Shown: piece by piece, positions 32,860 through 42,617 of the stretch
Layout of the letters: every line of letters starts with the position of its first letter
Numbering within the stretch: the stretch's first letter is position 1
DNA from: Bacteroidales bacterium
Lineage (GTDB): Bacteria > Bacteroidota > Bacteroidia > Bacteroidales > Bacteroidaceae
DNA length: 64,000 bases
Direction: 5' to 3'
Assembly: GCA_004557035.1 (NCBI GenBank)
Contig: SFFB01000010.1
Coordinates: forward strand, 42,174 to 106,173
Notes under the pieces: model-generated
Databases searched by the model: none
Told to the model about the DNA's origin: nothing
What the model saw: the letters and a program-made list of their open reading frames with translations, nothing else
Made by a program: the position numbers and the translations under genes

Positions 32860-35715
32860 ATGAAAAATTTGCTCTCTTTGCCGCCTAATGTGGTGGACTG
32901 TTTTCACGATATCACCGGTGTCTCAAAGGCTGAGTTTTTTTGCACGTCAGACCCCGTGGGCCACAAACTCGGTTCGGGGGGCGGCACCACATGGCTGCTG
33001 GCTGCGGCTCATGCGGCCGAGGCTCCCGAGCTCTCGTTTGCCGACTGGTTGAAGCGCGAAAAGCGTGTGTTGCTCCATGCCGGCGGACAGAGCAGACGAC
33101 TTCCGGCCTATGCGGCCATGGGCAAAGTGTTGACGCCCGTGCCGGTGTTTCGTTGGGCCAGAGGACAACGCATAGACCAATGCCTGCTCGACCTTCAGTT
33201 GCCGCTCTATCACCGCCTGCTCAATCGGGCTCCGGAGCATACCCACACGCTCATTGCCAGCGGCGATGTCTTCATCCGCACCACAGTCCCCTTGGCCGAT
33301 GTGCCCGAGGCCGATGTGGTGTGTTATGGTCTTTGGGCCGATCCGGTTCAGGCCTCCCACCACGGCGTTTTCATGATGGACCGCAATAGTCCCGGACAGC
33401 TCGACTTTATGCTACAGAAGCCTTCCACCGACTTGCAGGCTTCGCTCATGCAGACCCATTTCTCGCTCATCGACATCGGCGTGTGGTTGCTCTCAGACCG
33501 TGCGGTGGAGGCTTTGGTGAGGAAATCGGGTGGGGCAGAGGCCGGACGGATGCCGGATTTCTACGACCTTTATAGTCAATTTGGTTGTGCACTCGGCAGT
33601 CATCCCACCAAGCCCGATGCAGACCTTGAAGCGCTCACCGTGGCCATTGTCCCCCTCGAAGGCGGCGAATTTTATCATTTCGGCACCTCTGCCGAGATGA
33701 TTGGCTCGTCGGTGGCCATACAAAACCTCGTGAAGGATCAACGCTATATCATACAGCGCGGCGTGAAGCGGCAAAGTGCGCTTTTCACTCAAAATGCCGT
33801 CATGGCCCACAGGCCCGAAGCACCGCAGACCGATGTGTGGATTGAAAACGCCGAACTCGGTGAGGGCTGGACGCTGGGTAGCCGACACATCATCACGGGT
33901 GTGCCGCAAAACGACTGGACCGTCAAGCTCAGAGACGGTGTGTGTGTAGACATGGTGCCCATCGGCACCGCCGACTACGCTTTGCGACCCTATGGATTTG
34001 ACGACACTTTCAGCGGAGCCATCGACCGCGACACCACGCAGTATCTCTCAGGTCCGATGAAAGATTGGATGAGTCGCCGCGGTGTGACTCCGGCAGATTT
34101 CAGCCAAACAGACGACCTCCAACAAGCCGAACTCTTCCCGGTCTCGGCCTCGATGGATTTGTTGGGTCGTCTGTTGGAATGGTTTGTGTCAGACACGCCC
34201 GACCCGTCGTTGACCCAAGTGTGGCGAGAGTGTCGAAGACTGTCGGCCGATGGCATTTCGTCGACGGCCAACCTCAGACGAATGGCCGCCGACCGCCGAC
34301 GTCTTGGAGCCAAAACATTGCCCACATTGGCCCGCAACTGGCAAAAGAGTGTGTTTTATCAAGTCAATCTCAAAGATATGGCTGGCAAATTTGCCGAGAC
34401 TGCATTGCCGCTGCCTGAGCAACTGGCCGATGACGCGCCACTGATGATGCGTATTCACGACGCCATGTTCCGCTCGGAGACAGAGCGTCTGCTGGGCAAG
34501 GGCGATGAGGCTGCAGCCGATGAGGCAAGGGCTTTTGGCCTCTTGCGGCAAGGGCTGACGGCCGAAGTGCTTCGACAAAAATGCCAACCGCATAAGACCA
34601 CCTTCGACGACCAGATTGTGTGGGGCAGAAGTGCGGTGAGAATTGACCTGGCCGGTGGCTGGACCGATACGCCGCCTTATAGTCTCCTGTCGGGTGGCAA
34701 TGTGGTCAATGTGGCCATTCATTTGGGTGGTCAACAACCTTTGCAGGTCTATGTGAAGCCCTCAAAAGAGCCGGTCATCATTTGCCGCAGCATCGACCTC
34801 GGTGCGATGGAACGCATCGAAACTTACGACGAGCTCCGACAATATAATAAGGTGGGGTCGCCCTTCTCCATTCCCAAAGCCGCACTGACGCTGGCCGGCT
34901 TCATGCCGGGCTTTGGCGTGGAACGATTTGCCAGCTTGCGCCAACAGCTCGAGGCTTTCGGCTGTGGCATTGAAATCACCCTGCTCTCGGCCATTCCTGC
35001 AGGTTCGGGACTGGGCACGAGTAGCATTCTTGCCGCCACTGTGCTCGGCGCGTTGAGCGACTTCTGCGGATTGGCTTGGGATAAAAACGAAATCTGCAAC
35101 CGCACTCTTGTGCTCGAGCAATTGCTCACCACCGGTGGTGGATGGCAAGACCAATATGGTGGAGTCTTCCCCGGGGTCAAGTTGCTGCAGACGGGCACGG
35201 GCTTCGACCAAAATGCCGTGGTCAGGTGGTTGCCCGACACGCTCTTCACCGACCCCGAACTTCGCCCCTGCCACCTGCTCTATTACACCGGCATCACCCG
35301 TACGGCCAAACACATTTTGGCCGAAATCGTGCGCGGCATGTTCCTCAACAACACCACCCATCTGGCCCTGCTCGACGAGATGAAGAGCCACGCCCTGCAA
35401 ATGCGCGAAGCCATGCAGACCGGCTGTCTTGCCGACTACGGCCGTCTTGTACGCACCACTTGGCAGCAAAACAAGGCGCTCGACAGCGGCACCAACCCGC
35501 CGGCCATTGAGGCCATCTGTCGGCAAATCGACGACCTCTGTCTGGGCTATAAACTACCCGGAGCCGGAGGGGGCGGTTTTATGTACATGGTGGCCAAATC
35601 GCCAGAAGCCGCTCGCCGCATCAGAGAGCGACTCACTGATAACCCTGCCGCTCCCGGCGCTCGCTTTGTCGAGATGAGCGTTTCGAAAGAAGGGTTGCAG
35701 GTGAGCCGGTCGTGA
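32860..35715 (+). CDS. fkp: Bifunctional L-fucokinase / GDP-L-fucose pyrophosphorylase
   Basis: Salvages free L-fucose to GDP-fucose for capsule and glycoprotein fucosylation. At 951 residues it matches Bacteroides Fkp. The N-terminal pyrophosphorylase half has LLHAGGQSRRLPAYAAMGK (72-89), and is followed by a left-handed beta-helix-like middle section. The C-terminal GHMP kinase starts with GRSAVRIDLAGGWTDTPPY near 588; its ATP loop IPAGSGLGTSSIL is near 715, and GAGGGGFMYMV closes the domain. Coupled to gtrA. A fucose-permease-like gene lies at 39.8 kb, so uptake and activation are near each other. Confidence 0.95.
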   Translation: MKNLLSLPPNVVDCFHDITGVSKAEFFCTSDPVGHKLGSGGGTTWLLAAAHAAEAPELSFADWLKREKRVLLHAGGQSRRLPAYAAMGKVLTPVPVFRWARGQRIDQCLLDLQLPLYHRLLNRAPEHTHTLIASGDVFIRTTVPLADVPEADVVCYGLWADPVQASHHGVFMMDRNSPGQLDFMLQKPSTDLQASLMQTHFSLIDIGVWLLSDRAVEALVRKSGGAEAGRMPDFYDLYSQFGCALGSHPTKPDADLEALTVAIVPLEGGEFYHFGTSAEMIGSSVAIQNLVKDQRYIIQRGVKRQSALFTQNAVMAHRPEAPQTDVWIENAELGEGWTLGSRHIITGVPQNDWTVKLRDGVCVDMVPIGTADYALRPYGFDDTFSGAIDRDTTQYLSGPMKDWMSRRGVTPADFSQTDDLQQAELFPVSASMDLLGRLLEWFVSDTPDPSLTQVWRECRRLSADGISSTANLRRMAADRRRLGAKTLPTLARNWQKSVFYQVNLKDMAGKFAETALPLPEQLADDAPLMMRIHDAMFRSETERLLGKGDEAAADEARAFGLLRQGLTAEVLRQKCQPHKTTFDDQIVWGRSAVRIDLAGGWTDTPPYSLLSGGNVVNVAIHLGGQQPLQVYVKPSKEPVIICRSIDLGAMERIETYDELRQYNKVGSPFSIPKAALTLAGFMPGFGVERFASLRQQLEAFGCGIEITLLSAIPAGSGLGTSSILAATVLGALSDFCGLAWDKNEICNRTLVLEQLLTTGGGWQDQYGGVFPGVKLLQTGTGFDQNAVVRWLPDTLFTDPELRPCHLLYYTGITRTAKHILAEIVRGMFLNNTTHLALLDEMKSHALQMREAMQTGCLADYGRLVRTTWQQNKALDSGTNPPAIEAICRQIDDLCLGYKLPGAGGGGFMYMVAKSPEAARRIRERLTDNPAAPGARFVEMSVSKEGLQVSRS

Positions 35716-36082
35716 GAAACGCGAAACAACCACGCCAAACCTATACCACTTTTAGTCTTTTAGACTTCTTCCATACAAAGAGACAAAGTGCTATTGCCGG
35801 CCGGCAAGCCCTGTAAGGGCGCCACATAATAGCCCAGGTCGAAGGCCTGGGTAAATATGGCCTCCCATAATCCGGCCTGTAAGGTCGGCACACCCAAGCG
35901 GTGAATGATTGATTTAATATGCATACTAGCCCCCTATTGTGCCGACCTTACAGGCCGGAAATTCGAGGCCCATTCTAACCCGGGCCTAACGACCCGGGCT
36001 GATATGTGGCGCCCTTACAGGGCTTGCCGGCCGCTCAACTCTCTTAGTCTCTTAAACATTTAGTTTCCCTCAGATAATCCCT
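35716..36082. other. Intergenic region holding palindromic element B
   Basis: No gene. Almost entirely the nested palindromic element (35797-36034) plus flanks that resemble those in the gltB-gltD spacer (AGTCTCTTAAAC and its complement). Confidence 0.7.
35797..36034. repeat. Nested palindromic element, copy B
   Basis: Three hairpins on each side of a non-symmetric centre: GCCCTGTAAGGGC, CCCAGGTCGAAGGCCTGGG, and the long arm CCGGCCTGTAAGGTCGGCACA; then TGTGCCGACCTTACAGGCCGG, CCCGGGCCTAACGACCCGGG and GCCCTTACAGGGC. Left and right edges are GCCGGCCGGCAAG and CTTGCCGGCCGC. Confidence 0.9.
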
Positions 36083-37702
36083 ATGTCTCGTCAATCAATT
36101 CTCATTTTTGTTTTGGCGCTTGCCCAGTTGGCCACAACGGCTTTGGCAGGGCGGCGCAAAACCCACGAAATCACCGTGGCCGTGATGTCTATCAACGACT
36201 TTCACAGCGGTTTTGTGCGCGATGACTTCAAACAAGTGCCTGGTGCGCCGGCTTTGCTGCAGACCGTCGACTCCTTGTGCCAGGTTTATCCCTATCACCT
36301 CGTATTAGCCTCGGGCGACAACTTCGGTGGCAGCTATTTCAACTCAGCCACCGGTGGTGTGCTCATGCCAATGCTCTTCGACCGCCTCGGCATCACCGTT
36401 TCGGCATTAGGCAATCACGAGTTTGACGAGGGTCAGCAACGTCTTGCCGAGAAATGGGCCGATTCGCCCTGTCGCCCCGACGGTTTTCGGCTTGACTATG
36501 TCTGTGCCAACGTGCGCACCGATGACGGTCGCTGCCCCGGCTTTGTGCAACCATACGCCATACGCCACATCCCCATCAGTCCGAAACAATCGTTGAAAGT
36601 GGCTCTCGTGGGGCTCATCACATCGTCCACGGCCATTCAAGCCAGCAAGTCAAAACTGCAAGGCGTGCAATTTGATGGCCGATATAGTGATGTGCTCGAC
36701 AGTCTCAGACATCTGCCAGACTATGCCGCCGAAGTGCCCTCAGCAGATTTGCAAATTTTGCTCACTCACATCGGCACCTCAATGGATGGCGACAAAGCCG
36801 TGTGGAACGATGCCGACGAAGCCCATCTCCACGACCTTGCCGACCCCATGTGGGACGGCATTTTTACAGCCCATCTCCACGAAGCCGTAGAGGGTAGGGT
36901 GGGGACGCAACAATACCCCGTGACGCAGGGCAAATGGCATGGCCAATGTGTCAGCCTTTTGAAGTATCGCATCAATTTGAAGACACGAAAGATTGTGGGT
37001 GTGGAAACCGAACTCTGCCCCGTGAAACCCTCAGACCGGCTTACGCCTCGTGCCGCTGCCCTCAAAGCCACCATCGACTCCGTGCTGGTGTGTACCAAAA
37101 CACCCGGTGGCACCTCCATCGGCGAGCGGCTCACTCATACCGACAAGGCCCTCATTCATTCTCGCCAAAACAACACCATGCAAACCCTTATGGGGTCGCT
37201 CGTTTGCCGGTCATACGCTGAGTGTGTGCGCCAGGCTTATGGGTTGAGCGACACGGCCATCGTGGTTGGTGTGAGTCACTTCGGTAGCATACGGGCCGGT
37301 TTCACGGCCGGCGACATCTCTGTGATGGACGTGGGCGAGTCACTGCCTTTTGCCAATAACATTGAGTGTTTCCGTTTCAACGGCCGCCAGCTTCGTGCGC
37401 TTTTGGACTTTGGCCTCCACAATGTCCGCTTTGGCCGCATACAGACTTCGTGGCTTGAAATCGAGACCGACAGTCAGGGCCGTCTCACTACCATCACCTA
37501 CACCGCTCCCGATGGTAGCCGCCAACCCATCCACGACGACACATCCCTCATTTTGGCCGCCGACGAATATATGACTACCGGCGGCGACGGTTATGCCACC
37601 AGCCTTTTCCCTGTAGAGTGTGCAGACAAGACCCATGCCCACACTCTCCCCACCACGACCGACGCCTTCATCAACTATCTGCGCGGTCGCAAGATTGACT
37701 GA
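36083..37702 (+). CDS. Secreted 5'-nucleotidase / metallophosphoesterase (UshA type)
   Basis: A 539-residue exported enzyme that probably dephosphorylates nucleotides outside the cytoplasm. The signal peptide is MSRQSILIFVLALAQLATTALA. The metallophosphoesterase domain has SINDFHSG, LASGDNFGGS, ALGNHEFDEG, LLTHIG and FTAHLHEAV for the two-metal centre. The C-terminal 5'-nucleotidase domain contains NNTMQTLMGSLVCRSY, LPFANNIECFRFNGRQL and a late AADEYMTTGGDGY. The first motif is NDFH rather than NDxHG, with the metal residues kept. First gene of a seven-gene co-directional run ending at nadD. Confidence 0.88.
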   Translation: MSRQSILIFVLALAQLATTALAGRRKTHEITVAVMSINDFHSGFVRDDFKQVPGAPALLQTVDSLCQVYPYHLVLASGDNFGGSYFNSATGGVLMPMLFDRLGITVSALGNHEFDEGQQRLAEKWADSPCRPDGFRLDYVCANVRTDDGRCPGFVQPYAIRHIPISPKQSLKVALVGLITSSTAIQASKSKLQGVQFDGRYSDVLDSLRHLPDYAAEVPSADLQILLTHIGTSMDGDKAVWNDADEAHLHDLADPMWDGIFTAHLHEAVEGRVGTQQYPVTQGKWHGQCVSLLKYRINLKTRKIVGVETELCPVKPSDRLTPRAAALKATIDSVLVCTKTPGGTSIGERLTHTDKALIHSRQNNTMQTLMGSLVCRSYAECVRQAYGLSDTAIVVGVSHFGSIRAGFTAGDISVMDVGESLPFANNIECFRFNGRQLRALLDFGLHNVRFGRIQTSWLEIETDSQGRLTTITYTAPDGSRQPIHDDTSLILAADEYMTTGGDGYATSLFPVECADKTHAHTLPTTTDAFINYLRGRKID

Positions 37703-37740
37703 AAACAAAATCCCACATAAAGATATATAAGGAGTAATTT

Positions 37741-38874
37741 ATGGGACTCATAGCCATGCCTCCGGCACCGCCGCGTGCCGACCTCGACCTCAATCTCTTT
37801 CTTGGCGGAGGGCGCGATGGTCAAGTCACAGACCGCAGATGCCGCACAATGCCGGCCGAATGGTTCCCACAAAGTGCTATTCAGCTCACGTGGCCCCATC
37901 AAGACACCGACTGGAAAGACATGTTGGACGAAGTGACCGAGTGTTATATCCGTATGGCCTACGAAATAGCCACGCGGCAACCCCTGCTCATTGTGGTGCC
38001 CGATGTCTGTGGGGTGAAACGACTCTTGAGTGAGCGACTGCCGGAACGGGCAGTGGCCAATATCACCTTTTTCTCCTCGCCCACCAACGACACTTGGGCA
38101 CGCGACCACGCCTTTATTAGTGTCATAGACGGCCCTGACTCAGAGTTGTTCGACTTCCGTTTCAATGGTTGGGGCGGTAAGTTTGAGGCCGCGCTCGACA
38201 ACGCCATCAACCGCCGGCTCTACGACGGTGGGCTGCTTAAGGGCACATACACAGACTGCCTCGATTTTGAACTCGAAGGCGGTAGCATTGAGAGCGATGG
38301 TCAGGGCACACTGCTCACCACTTCACGTTGCCTGCTCAATCCCAACCGCAACGGCGGACTCACTCAGACCGAGGCCGAAGAACGACTCAAAAGACTGCTC
38401 GGCATGGAGCGCATCTTGTGGCTACATCACGGCGAGCTGGCCGGCGACGACACTGATGCCCACATCGACACGTTGGCACGCTTTTGTACCGAAGATGTCA
38501 TCGCTTATGTCTCGTGTAACGATCCTCACGACCCACACTACACCCCGCTTGCCGAGATGGAGAGAGAACTCCAGGCTCTGCGCACGGCCAAAGGCGAACC
38601 TTATCAATTGGTGGCTTTGCCCATGCCCCGCGCCATCTATGACGAAGACGGCGGGCGCTTGCCGGCAACCTATGCCAACTTCTTGATAATGAACACAGCC
38701 GTGCTCTATCCCACCTATGCCCAACCAGACACCGACGAGGCTGCACGTCGCGCCTTGGCCGCGGTTTTTCCCAAGAAAGACATCGTGGGTATTGACTGCC
38801 GCGCCCTCATTCGCCAGCACGGTTCGCTCCATTGCGCCACTATGCAATATCCGCGCGGCATCTTTCATTCCTAA
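37741..38874 (+). CDS. aguA: Agmatine deiminase
   Basis: Converts agmatine to N-carbamoylputrescine and ammonia in the two-step route to putrescine. Visible motifs of the peptidyl-arginine-deiminase-like family: MPAEWFPQSAIQLTWPH, NDTWARDHAFISV, ELEGGSIESDGQGTLLT, GDDTDAHIDTLARF and the catalytic Cys in GSLHCATMQYPRG. The ATG at 37741 has AAGGAG seven bases upstream, giving 377 residues. However, the first 36 residues look unlike the family, and the Met at 37849 (341 residues) is an equally good start. 38 bp after the nucleotidase gene and 17 bp before aguB. Confidence 0.92.
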   Translation: MGLIAMPPAPPRADLDLNLFLGGGRDGQVTDRRCRTMPAEWFPQSAIQLTWPHQDTDWKDMLDEVTECYIRMAYEIATRQPLLIVVPDVCGVKRLLSERLPERAVANITFFSSPTNDTWARDHAFISVIDGPDSELFDFRFNGWGGKFEAALDNAINRRLYDGGLLKGTYTDCLDFELEGGSIESDGQGTLLTTSRCLLNPNRNGGLTQTEAEERLKRLLGMERILWLHHGELAGDDTDAHIDTLARFCTEDVIAYVSCNDPHDPHYTPLAEMERELQALRTAKGEPYQLVALPMPRAIYDEDGGRLPATYANFLIMNTAVLYPTYAQPDTDEAARRALAAVFPKKDIVGIDCRALIRQHGSLHCATMQYPRGIFHS

Positions 38875-38891
38875 TCCCGAAATCAAAAACT

Positions 38892-39800
38892 ATGCCTACC
38901 TCACGCACACTTAAAACGGGCCTTGTTCAGTTGGCCTGTACGGCAGACGTCGAGCAAAACAAAGCCCGTCTGGCCGAAGCCATAGACCGAGCTGCTGCCC
39001 AAGGTGCCCGTCTCGTCGTGTTGCAAGAACTTCACAACACGCCATATTTCTGTCAAACAGAGCATGTCGAAAACTTCGATTTAGCCGAACCCATACCGGG
39101 ACCCTCCACGGCCTTTTATGCTGAGGTGGCCCGGCGCAATAAGGTGGTGCTTGTCACGTCGCTTTTCGAGCGTCGCGCTCCCGGTCTCTATCACAACACC
39201 GCCGTGGTGTTTGAGACAGACGGCCAGATAGCCGGCACCTACCGCAAAATGCACATCCCCGACGACCCCGCCTATTACGAAAAGTTTTATTTCACTCCCG
39301 GCGACCTCGGTTTCCGTCCCATCGACACCAGTGTGGCCCGTCTTGGCGTGCAAGTTTGTTGGGACCAGTGGTATCCCGAAGGAGCCCGTCTTATGGCGCT
39401 GGCAGGCGCCGAACTGCTCATCTATCCCACTGCCATTGGCTATGAGAGTAGCGATGCCGATGAAGAGAAGGCCCGCCAACGCGAAGCTTGGACCACCGTG
39501 CAGCGTGGCCATGCTGTAGCCAATGGCCTGCCCGTCATCGCCGTCAACCGCACCGGCTACGAACCAGACCCGTCGGGAGTCACCGGTGGCATCACCTTCT
39601 GGGGCAGCAGTTTTGTGGCCGGGCCTCAGGGCGAACTCATCTATCGTGCGCCCATCGACCAAGAAGTCGTTGAGGTGGTCGATATCGACCTCTCGCGCAG
39701 CGAGAATGTGCGTCGTTGGTGGCCCTTCCTTCGTGACCGCCGCATAGAGTGTTTTGCGCCGCTTGGCCAACGTTTCATTGATAAATCTACCGACAAATGA
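38892..39800 (+). CDS. aguB: N-carbamoylputrescine amidase
   Basis: Nitrilase-superfamily amidase that hydrolyses N-carbamoylputrescine to putrescine, CO2 and ammonia, completing the AguA pathway. It has 302 residues from ATG 38892. The catalytic triad is visible as Glu in VVLQELHNTPYF, Lys in TYRKMHIPDD and Cys in GVQVCWDQWYPEGARLMAL. The four-base overlap with the next gene suggests translational coupling. Confidence 0.93.
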   Translation: MPTSRTLKTGLVQLACTADVEQNKARLAEAIDRAAAQGARLVVLQELHNTPYFCQTEHVENFDLAEPIPGPSTAFYAEVARRNKVVLVTSLFERRAPGLYHNTAVVFETDGQIAGTYRKMHIPDDPAYYEKFYFTPGDLGFRPIDTSVARLGVQVCWDQWYPEGARLMALAGAELLIYPTAIGYESSDADEEKARQREAWTTVQRGHAVANGLPVIAVNRTGYEPDPSGVTGGITFWGSSFVAGPQGELIYRAPIDQEVVEVVDIDLSRSENVRRWWPFLRDRRIECFAPLGQRFIDKSTDK

Positions 39801-41032
39801 ATAACGCCCAACCTTCTCGTGGTAGCCTCTTCTCTGTGGGAGGCAAAAACTATCTGATGCCCTTCATCTTGGTCACGGCCCTGTTTTTCTTATGGGGCTT
39901 TGCCCACAGCATACTCGACGTGCTCAACAAGCATTTTCAAGAGGCTTTTGACATGACCAAGACCCGCTCGGCCCTTGTTCAGGCGATGGTCTATGGTGGT
40001 TATTTCCTTATGGCCCTGCCTGCCGGTTTGATAATCAGACGCTGGGGCTATCGCGCCGGCGTATGTGCCGGATTGGGACTTTATGGCATTGGTGCTTTGA
40101 TGTTTGTGCCCGGTAGCCAGATAGGTTCGTTTGAATTTTTCCTGCTTTCGCTTTTTGTCATCGGTTGTGGTCTGACCTGTCTTGAAACAGCCGCCAACCC
40201 CTACGTCACCGTGCTTGGCGACGACAAATGGGCCGAGCGCCGCATCAACATTGCCCAGTCGTTTAACGGTTTGGGTTGGATTATAGGTCCCGTGGTGGGA
40301 GGTCTCTGTGTCTTGGGGGGCGGCAACATCGCTTTGCCCTATGCCGTGGTGGGCGTCGTTGTGTTGCTTATCCTCGGCGTTTTTGTCGTGGTCAAGTTGC
40401 CCGAAGTCACGCCTGCCATCGACGAGTCAACCACCTCGCCATGTGCCGACCGCCCTTTGTTGCGTCAGAGTCATTTCGTCTTTGGTCTCGTAGCCCTCTT
40501 CTTCTATGTGGCCGCACAGACCGGCATCAACAGCTTCTTCATCAACTATGCTGACGAGTGCGCCGGAGTCGATAAAAATGCCGCAGCCCTTTGGCTCGGT
40601 TTCCTCGGTATGGGACTCTTTATGTTGGGCCGAATGGGCGGCAGTTTCTTGATGAAATACCTCAGTCCCGAGCGCCTGCTACTCTTTTTCGCCATAGGTG
40701 CCTCGGTAGCCATGCTCATCATCATGACACTTTCCGGCCGATTGGGCTTTTATGCCTTCTTTGTCTGCTTCTTGTGCGAGAGCATCATGTTCCCCACCAT
40801 CTTTGCCCTGGCCATCCGCGGCCTTGGCCGGCACACCAAAATGGCCTCGTCGCTGCTCATCATGTGCATCGTCGGCGGTGCCGTGGCCCCTTTGCTCATG
40901 GGCTTCATTGCCGATACCTCCGGCCTTATGTCACTCGCCTTCAGTGTGCCTTTGATCTGTTTTGTCGTCATTGCCGCCTTTGCCTTGGCCTATCGCCGAT
41001 GCCTCAGCCGCTCAGGCCATGGTCCGGCATAA
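39797..41032 (+). CDS. FucP-like MFS sugar permease
   Basis: A 411-residue, 12-helix transporter of the FHS/FucP branch of the MFS, which imports fucose or related sugars with protons. Signatures include TALFFLWGFAHSILDVLNKHFQ (first helix) and the fourth-helix CGLTCLETAANPYVTVLG. Fucose specificity is suggested by the resemblance and by fkp 4 kb upstream, but the same branch includes glucose/galactose permeases. Its ATG overlaps the aguB stop (ATGA type), an odd pairing of sugar transport with polyamine synthesis. Confidence 0.8.
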   Translation: MNNAQPSRGSLFSVGGKNYLMPFILVTALFFLWGFAHSILDVLNKHFQEAFDMTKTRSALVQAMVYGGYFLMALPAGLIIRRWGYRAGVCAGLGLYGIGALMFVPGSQIGSFEFFLLSLFVIGCGLTCLETAANPYVTVLGDDKWAERRINIAQSFNGLGWIIGPVVGGLCVLGGGNIALPYAVVGVVVLLILGVFVVVKLPEVTPAIDESTTSPCADRPLLRQSHFVFGLVALFFYVAAQTGINSFFINYADECAGVDKNAAALWLGFLGMGLFMLGRMGGSFLMKYLSPERLLLFFAIGASVAMLIIMTLSGRLGFYAFFVCFLCESIMFPTIFALAIRGLGRHTKMASSLLIMCIVGGAVAPLLMGFIADTSGLMSLAFSVPLICFVVIAAFALAYRRCLSRSGHGPA

Positions 41033-41079
41033 ACCCATAAAGCCTTCTCTATTTTTGAAAACAATATAAACCCAACAAT

Positions 41080-41958
41080 ATGATAGACTCAATGACCGGC
41101 TACGGTAAAGCCGAAGCCACCATCGGCGGCAAGAAAATCACCGCCGAGATAAAATCACTCAATTCCAAAGCCCTCGACCTCAGCATGCGTCTGGCGCCCG
41201 TTTATCGTGAGAAAGAGATGGAGCTGCGCGGACTTGTCGCTGCCGCCGTCGAGCGTGGCAAGGTGGACTTCTCGCTTTGGATAGAAACTGCCGCCGGTGC
41301 CCACACGGCCTCAATCAATCCCGAAGCCGTGGCCGACTATCAGCGCCAAATCGAAACCGTCTGTGCAGAGACAGGCATCGCCCATCCCGGCACCGACATC
41401 TGGAACGTCATCCTCCGTCTGCCCGACACCCTCAAAGCAGCCGAAGACGAGGTGCTCACCGACGAAGACTGGCAGACTGCCCGACGTGTGGTTGATGAAG
41501 CCTTGAGTCAGCTTGTGGCTTTCCGTCGTCAAGAAGGCGAGGCCCTTTACAAGAAATTCCGGGAGAAGATTGACAATATTTCGGCGCTCTTGGCCGGCAT
41601 CGAACCCTTCGAGCAGTCGCGAGTGGAAAAAATCCGCCAGCGTCTCTTCGACCGTCTCTCAGAGCTCAAGGGCGTGGACTACGACAAAAACCGCCTTGAG
41701 CAAGAACTCATTTATTATATCGAGAAGCTCGACATTAGCGAAGAGAAACAACGCCTGGCCAACCACCTGAAATATTTCGTCGACACGATGGACAACGGCC
41801 ACGGCCAGGGCAAAAAGCTCGGTTTCATTGCTCAAGAGATGGGCCGCGAAATCAACACCACCGGTTCTAAGAGCAATCAGGCCGAAATGCAAAACATCGT
41901 GGTGAAAATGAAAGACGAACTCGAGCAAATCAAAGAGCAGGTGCTCAATGTACTCTGA
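41080..41958 (+). CDS. yicC: YicC/YloC-family endoribonuclease-like protein
   Basis: A 292-residue YicC homologue. Family members have been linked to RNA degradation and stationary-phase survival. MIDSMTGYGKAEATIGGKKI is the N-terminal signature. The C-terminal DUF1732 part contains LSELKGVDYDKNRLEQELIYYIEKLDISEE and the highly conserved GKKLGFIAQEMGREINTTGSKS. It precedes gmk, the arrangement seen in many bacteria, and lies 47 bp after the permease gene. Confidence 0.93.
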   Translation: MIDSMTGYGKAEATIGGKKITAEIKSLNSKALDLSMRLAPVYREKEMELRGLVAAAVERGKVDFSLWIETAAGAHTASINPEAVADYQRQIETVCAETGIAHPGTDIWNVILRLPDTLKAAEDEVLTDEDWQTARRVVDEALSQLVAFRRQEGEALYKKFREKIDNISALLAGIEPFEQSRVEKIRQRLFDRLSELKGVDYDKNRLEQELIYYIEKLDISEEKQRLANHLKYFVDTMDNGHGQGKKLGFIAQEMGREINTTGSKSNQAEMQNIVVKMKDELEQIKEQVLNVL

Positions 41959-41961
41959 TTT

Positions 41962-41970
41962 CCCCCCCCC
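41962..41970 (+). repeat. Poly-C tract (C9) before gmk
   Basis: Nine consecutive C four bases after the yicC stop and 27 bases before the gmk ATG, in the region where a leader or ribosome-binding segment of gmk would lie. Confidence 0.85.
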
Positions 41971-41997
41971 TCTAATACCTCAAAAAAACTTACAGCC

Positions 41998-42594
41998 ATG
42001 ACCACACCTTCCGATACCCCGGCCGGCGGCAAACTCCTCATCTTTTCAGCCCCCAGCGGTAGCGGCAAAAGCACACTCATCAACAGTCTGATGACCCTGC
42101 CGCTTGGCCTGCATTTTTCCATTTCTGCCACCAGCCGGCCGCCGCGTGGCACCGAGCGCGACGGCGTGGAATACTTCTTCCTCACCCCCGACGAGTTTCG
42201 TCGCCGCATAGAAGCCGGTGATTTTCTGGAATATGAAGAAGTCTACAAAGACCGCTACTATGGCACCCTGCGCCAGCAGGTAGACCGCCAGTTGGCTGCG
42301 GGCGAGAATGTGGTGTGCGACGTCGACGTCCTCGGCGGTCAGCGCATCAAGCAGATCTATGGCGACCGTGCCTTGAGTCTTTTCATCCAGCCTCCCTCTA
42401 TCGAAGCCCTGCGTGAGCGGCTTGAAGGTCGTGGCACCGACAGTCCCGAAGTCATTGCCGACCGCCTGGCGCGTGCCGAGTTTGAGCTCACCTTTGCCGA
42501 CAAGTTCGACCGTGTCATCATCAACGACGACCTCGAGCGGGCCAAGGCCGAAGTGGCCGCCTGTGTCGAAGCCTTCCTTGGGGGCAAAGACTGA
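41998..42594 (+). CDS. gmk: Guanylate kinase
   Basis: Phosphorylates GMP to GDP. It has 198 residues with the P-loop IFSAPSGSGKSTLINSL, the GMP-binding SATSRPPRGTERDGVEYFF, and EVYKDRYYGTLRQQV followed by VVCDVDVLGGQRIKQIYG. The lid/late region has LARAEFELTFADKFDRVIIND. Placed between yicC and nadD with gaps of 39 and 23 bp. Confidence 0.96.
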   Translation: MTTPSDTPAGGKLLIFSAPSGSGKSTLINSLMTLPLGLHFSISATSRPPRGTERDGVEYFFLTPDEFRRRIEAGDFLEYEEVYKDRYYGTLRQQVDRQLAAGENVVCDVDVLGGQRIKQIYGDRALSLFIQPPSIEALRERLEGRGTDSPEVIADRLARAEFELTFADKFDRVIINDDLERAKAEVAACVEAFLGGKD

Positions 42595-42617
42595 CAGCGT
42601 GCGCACTTTTATATAGA

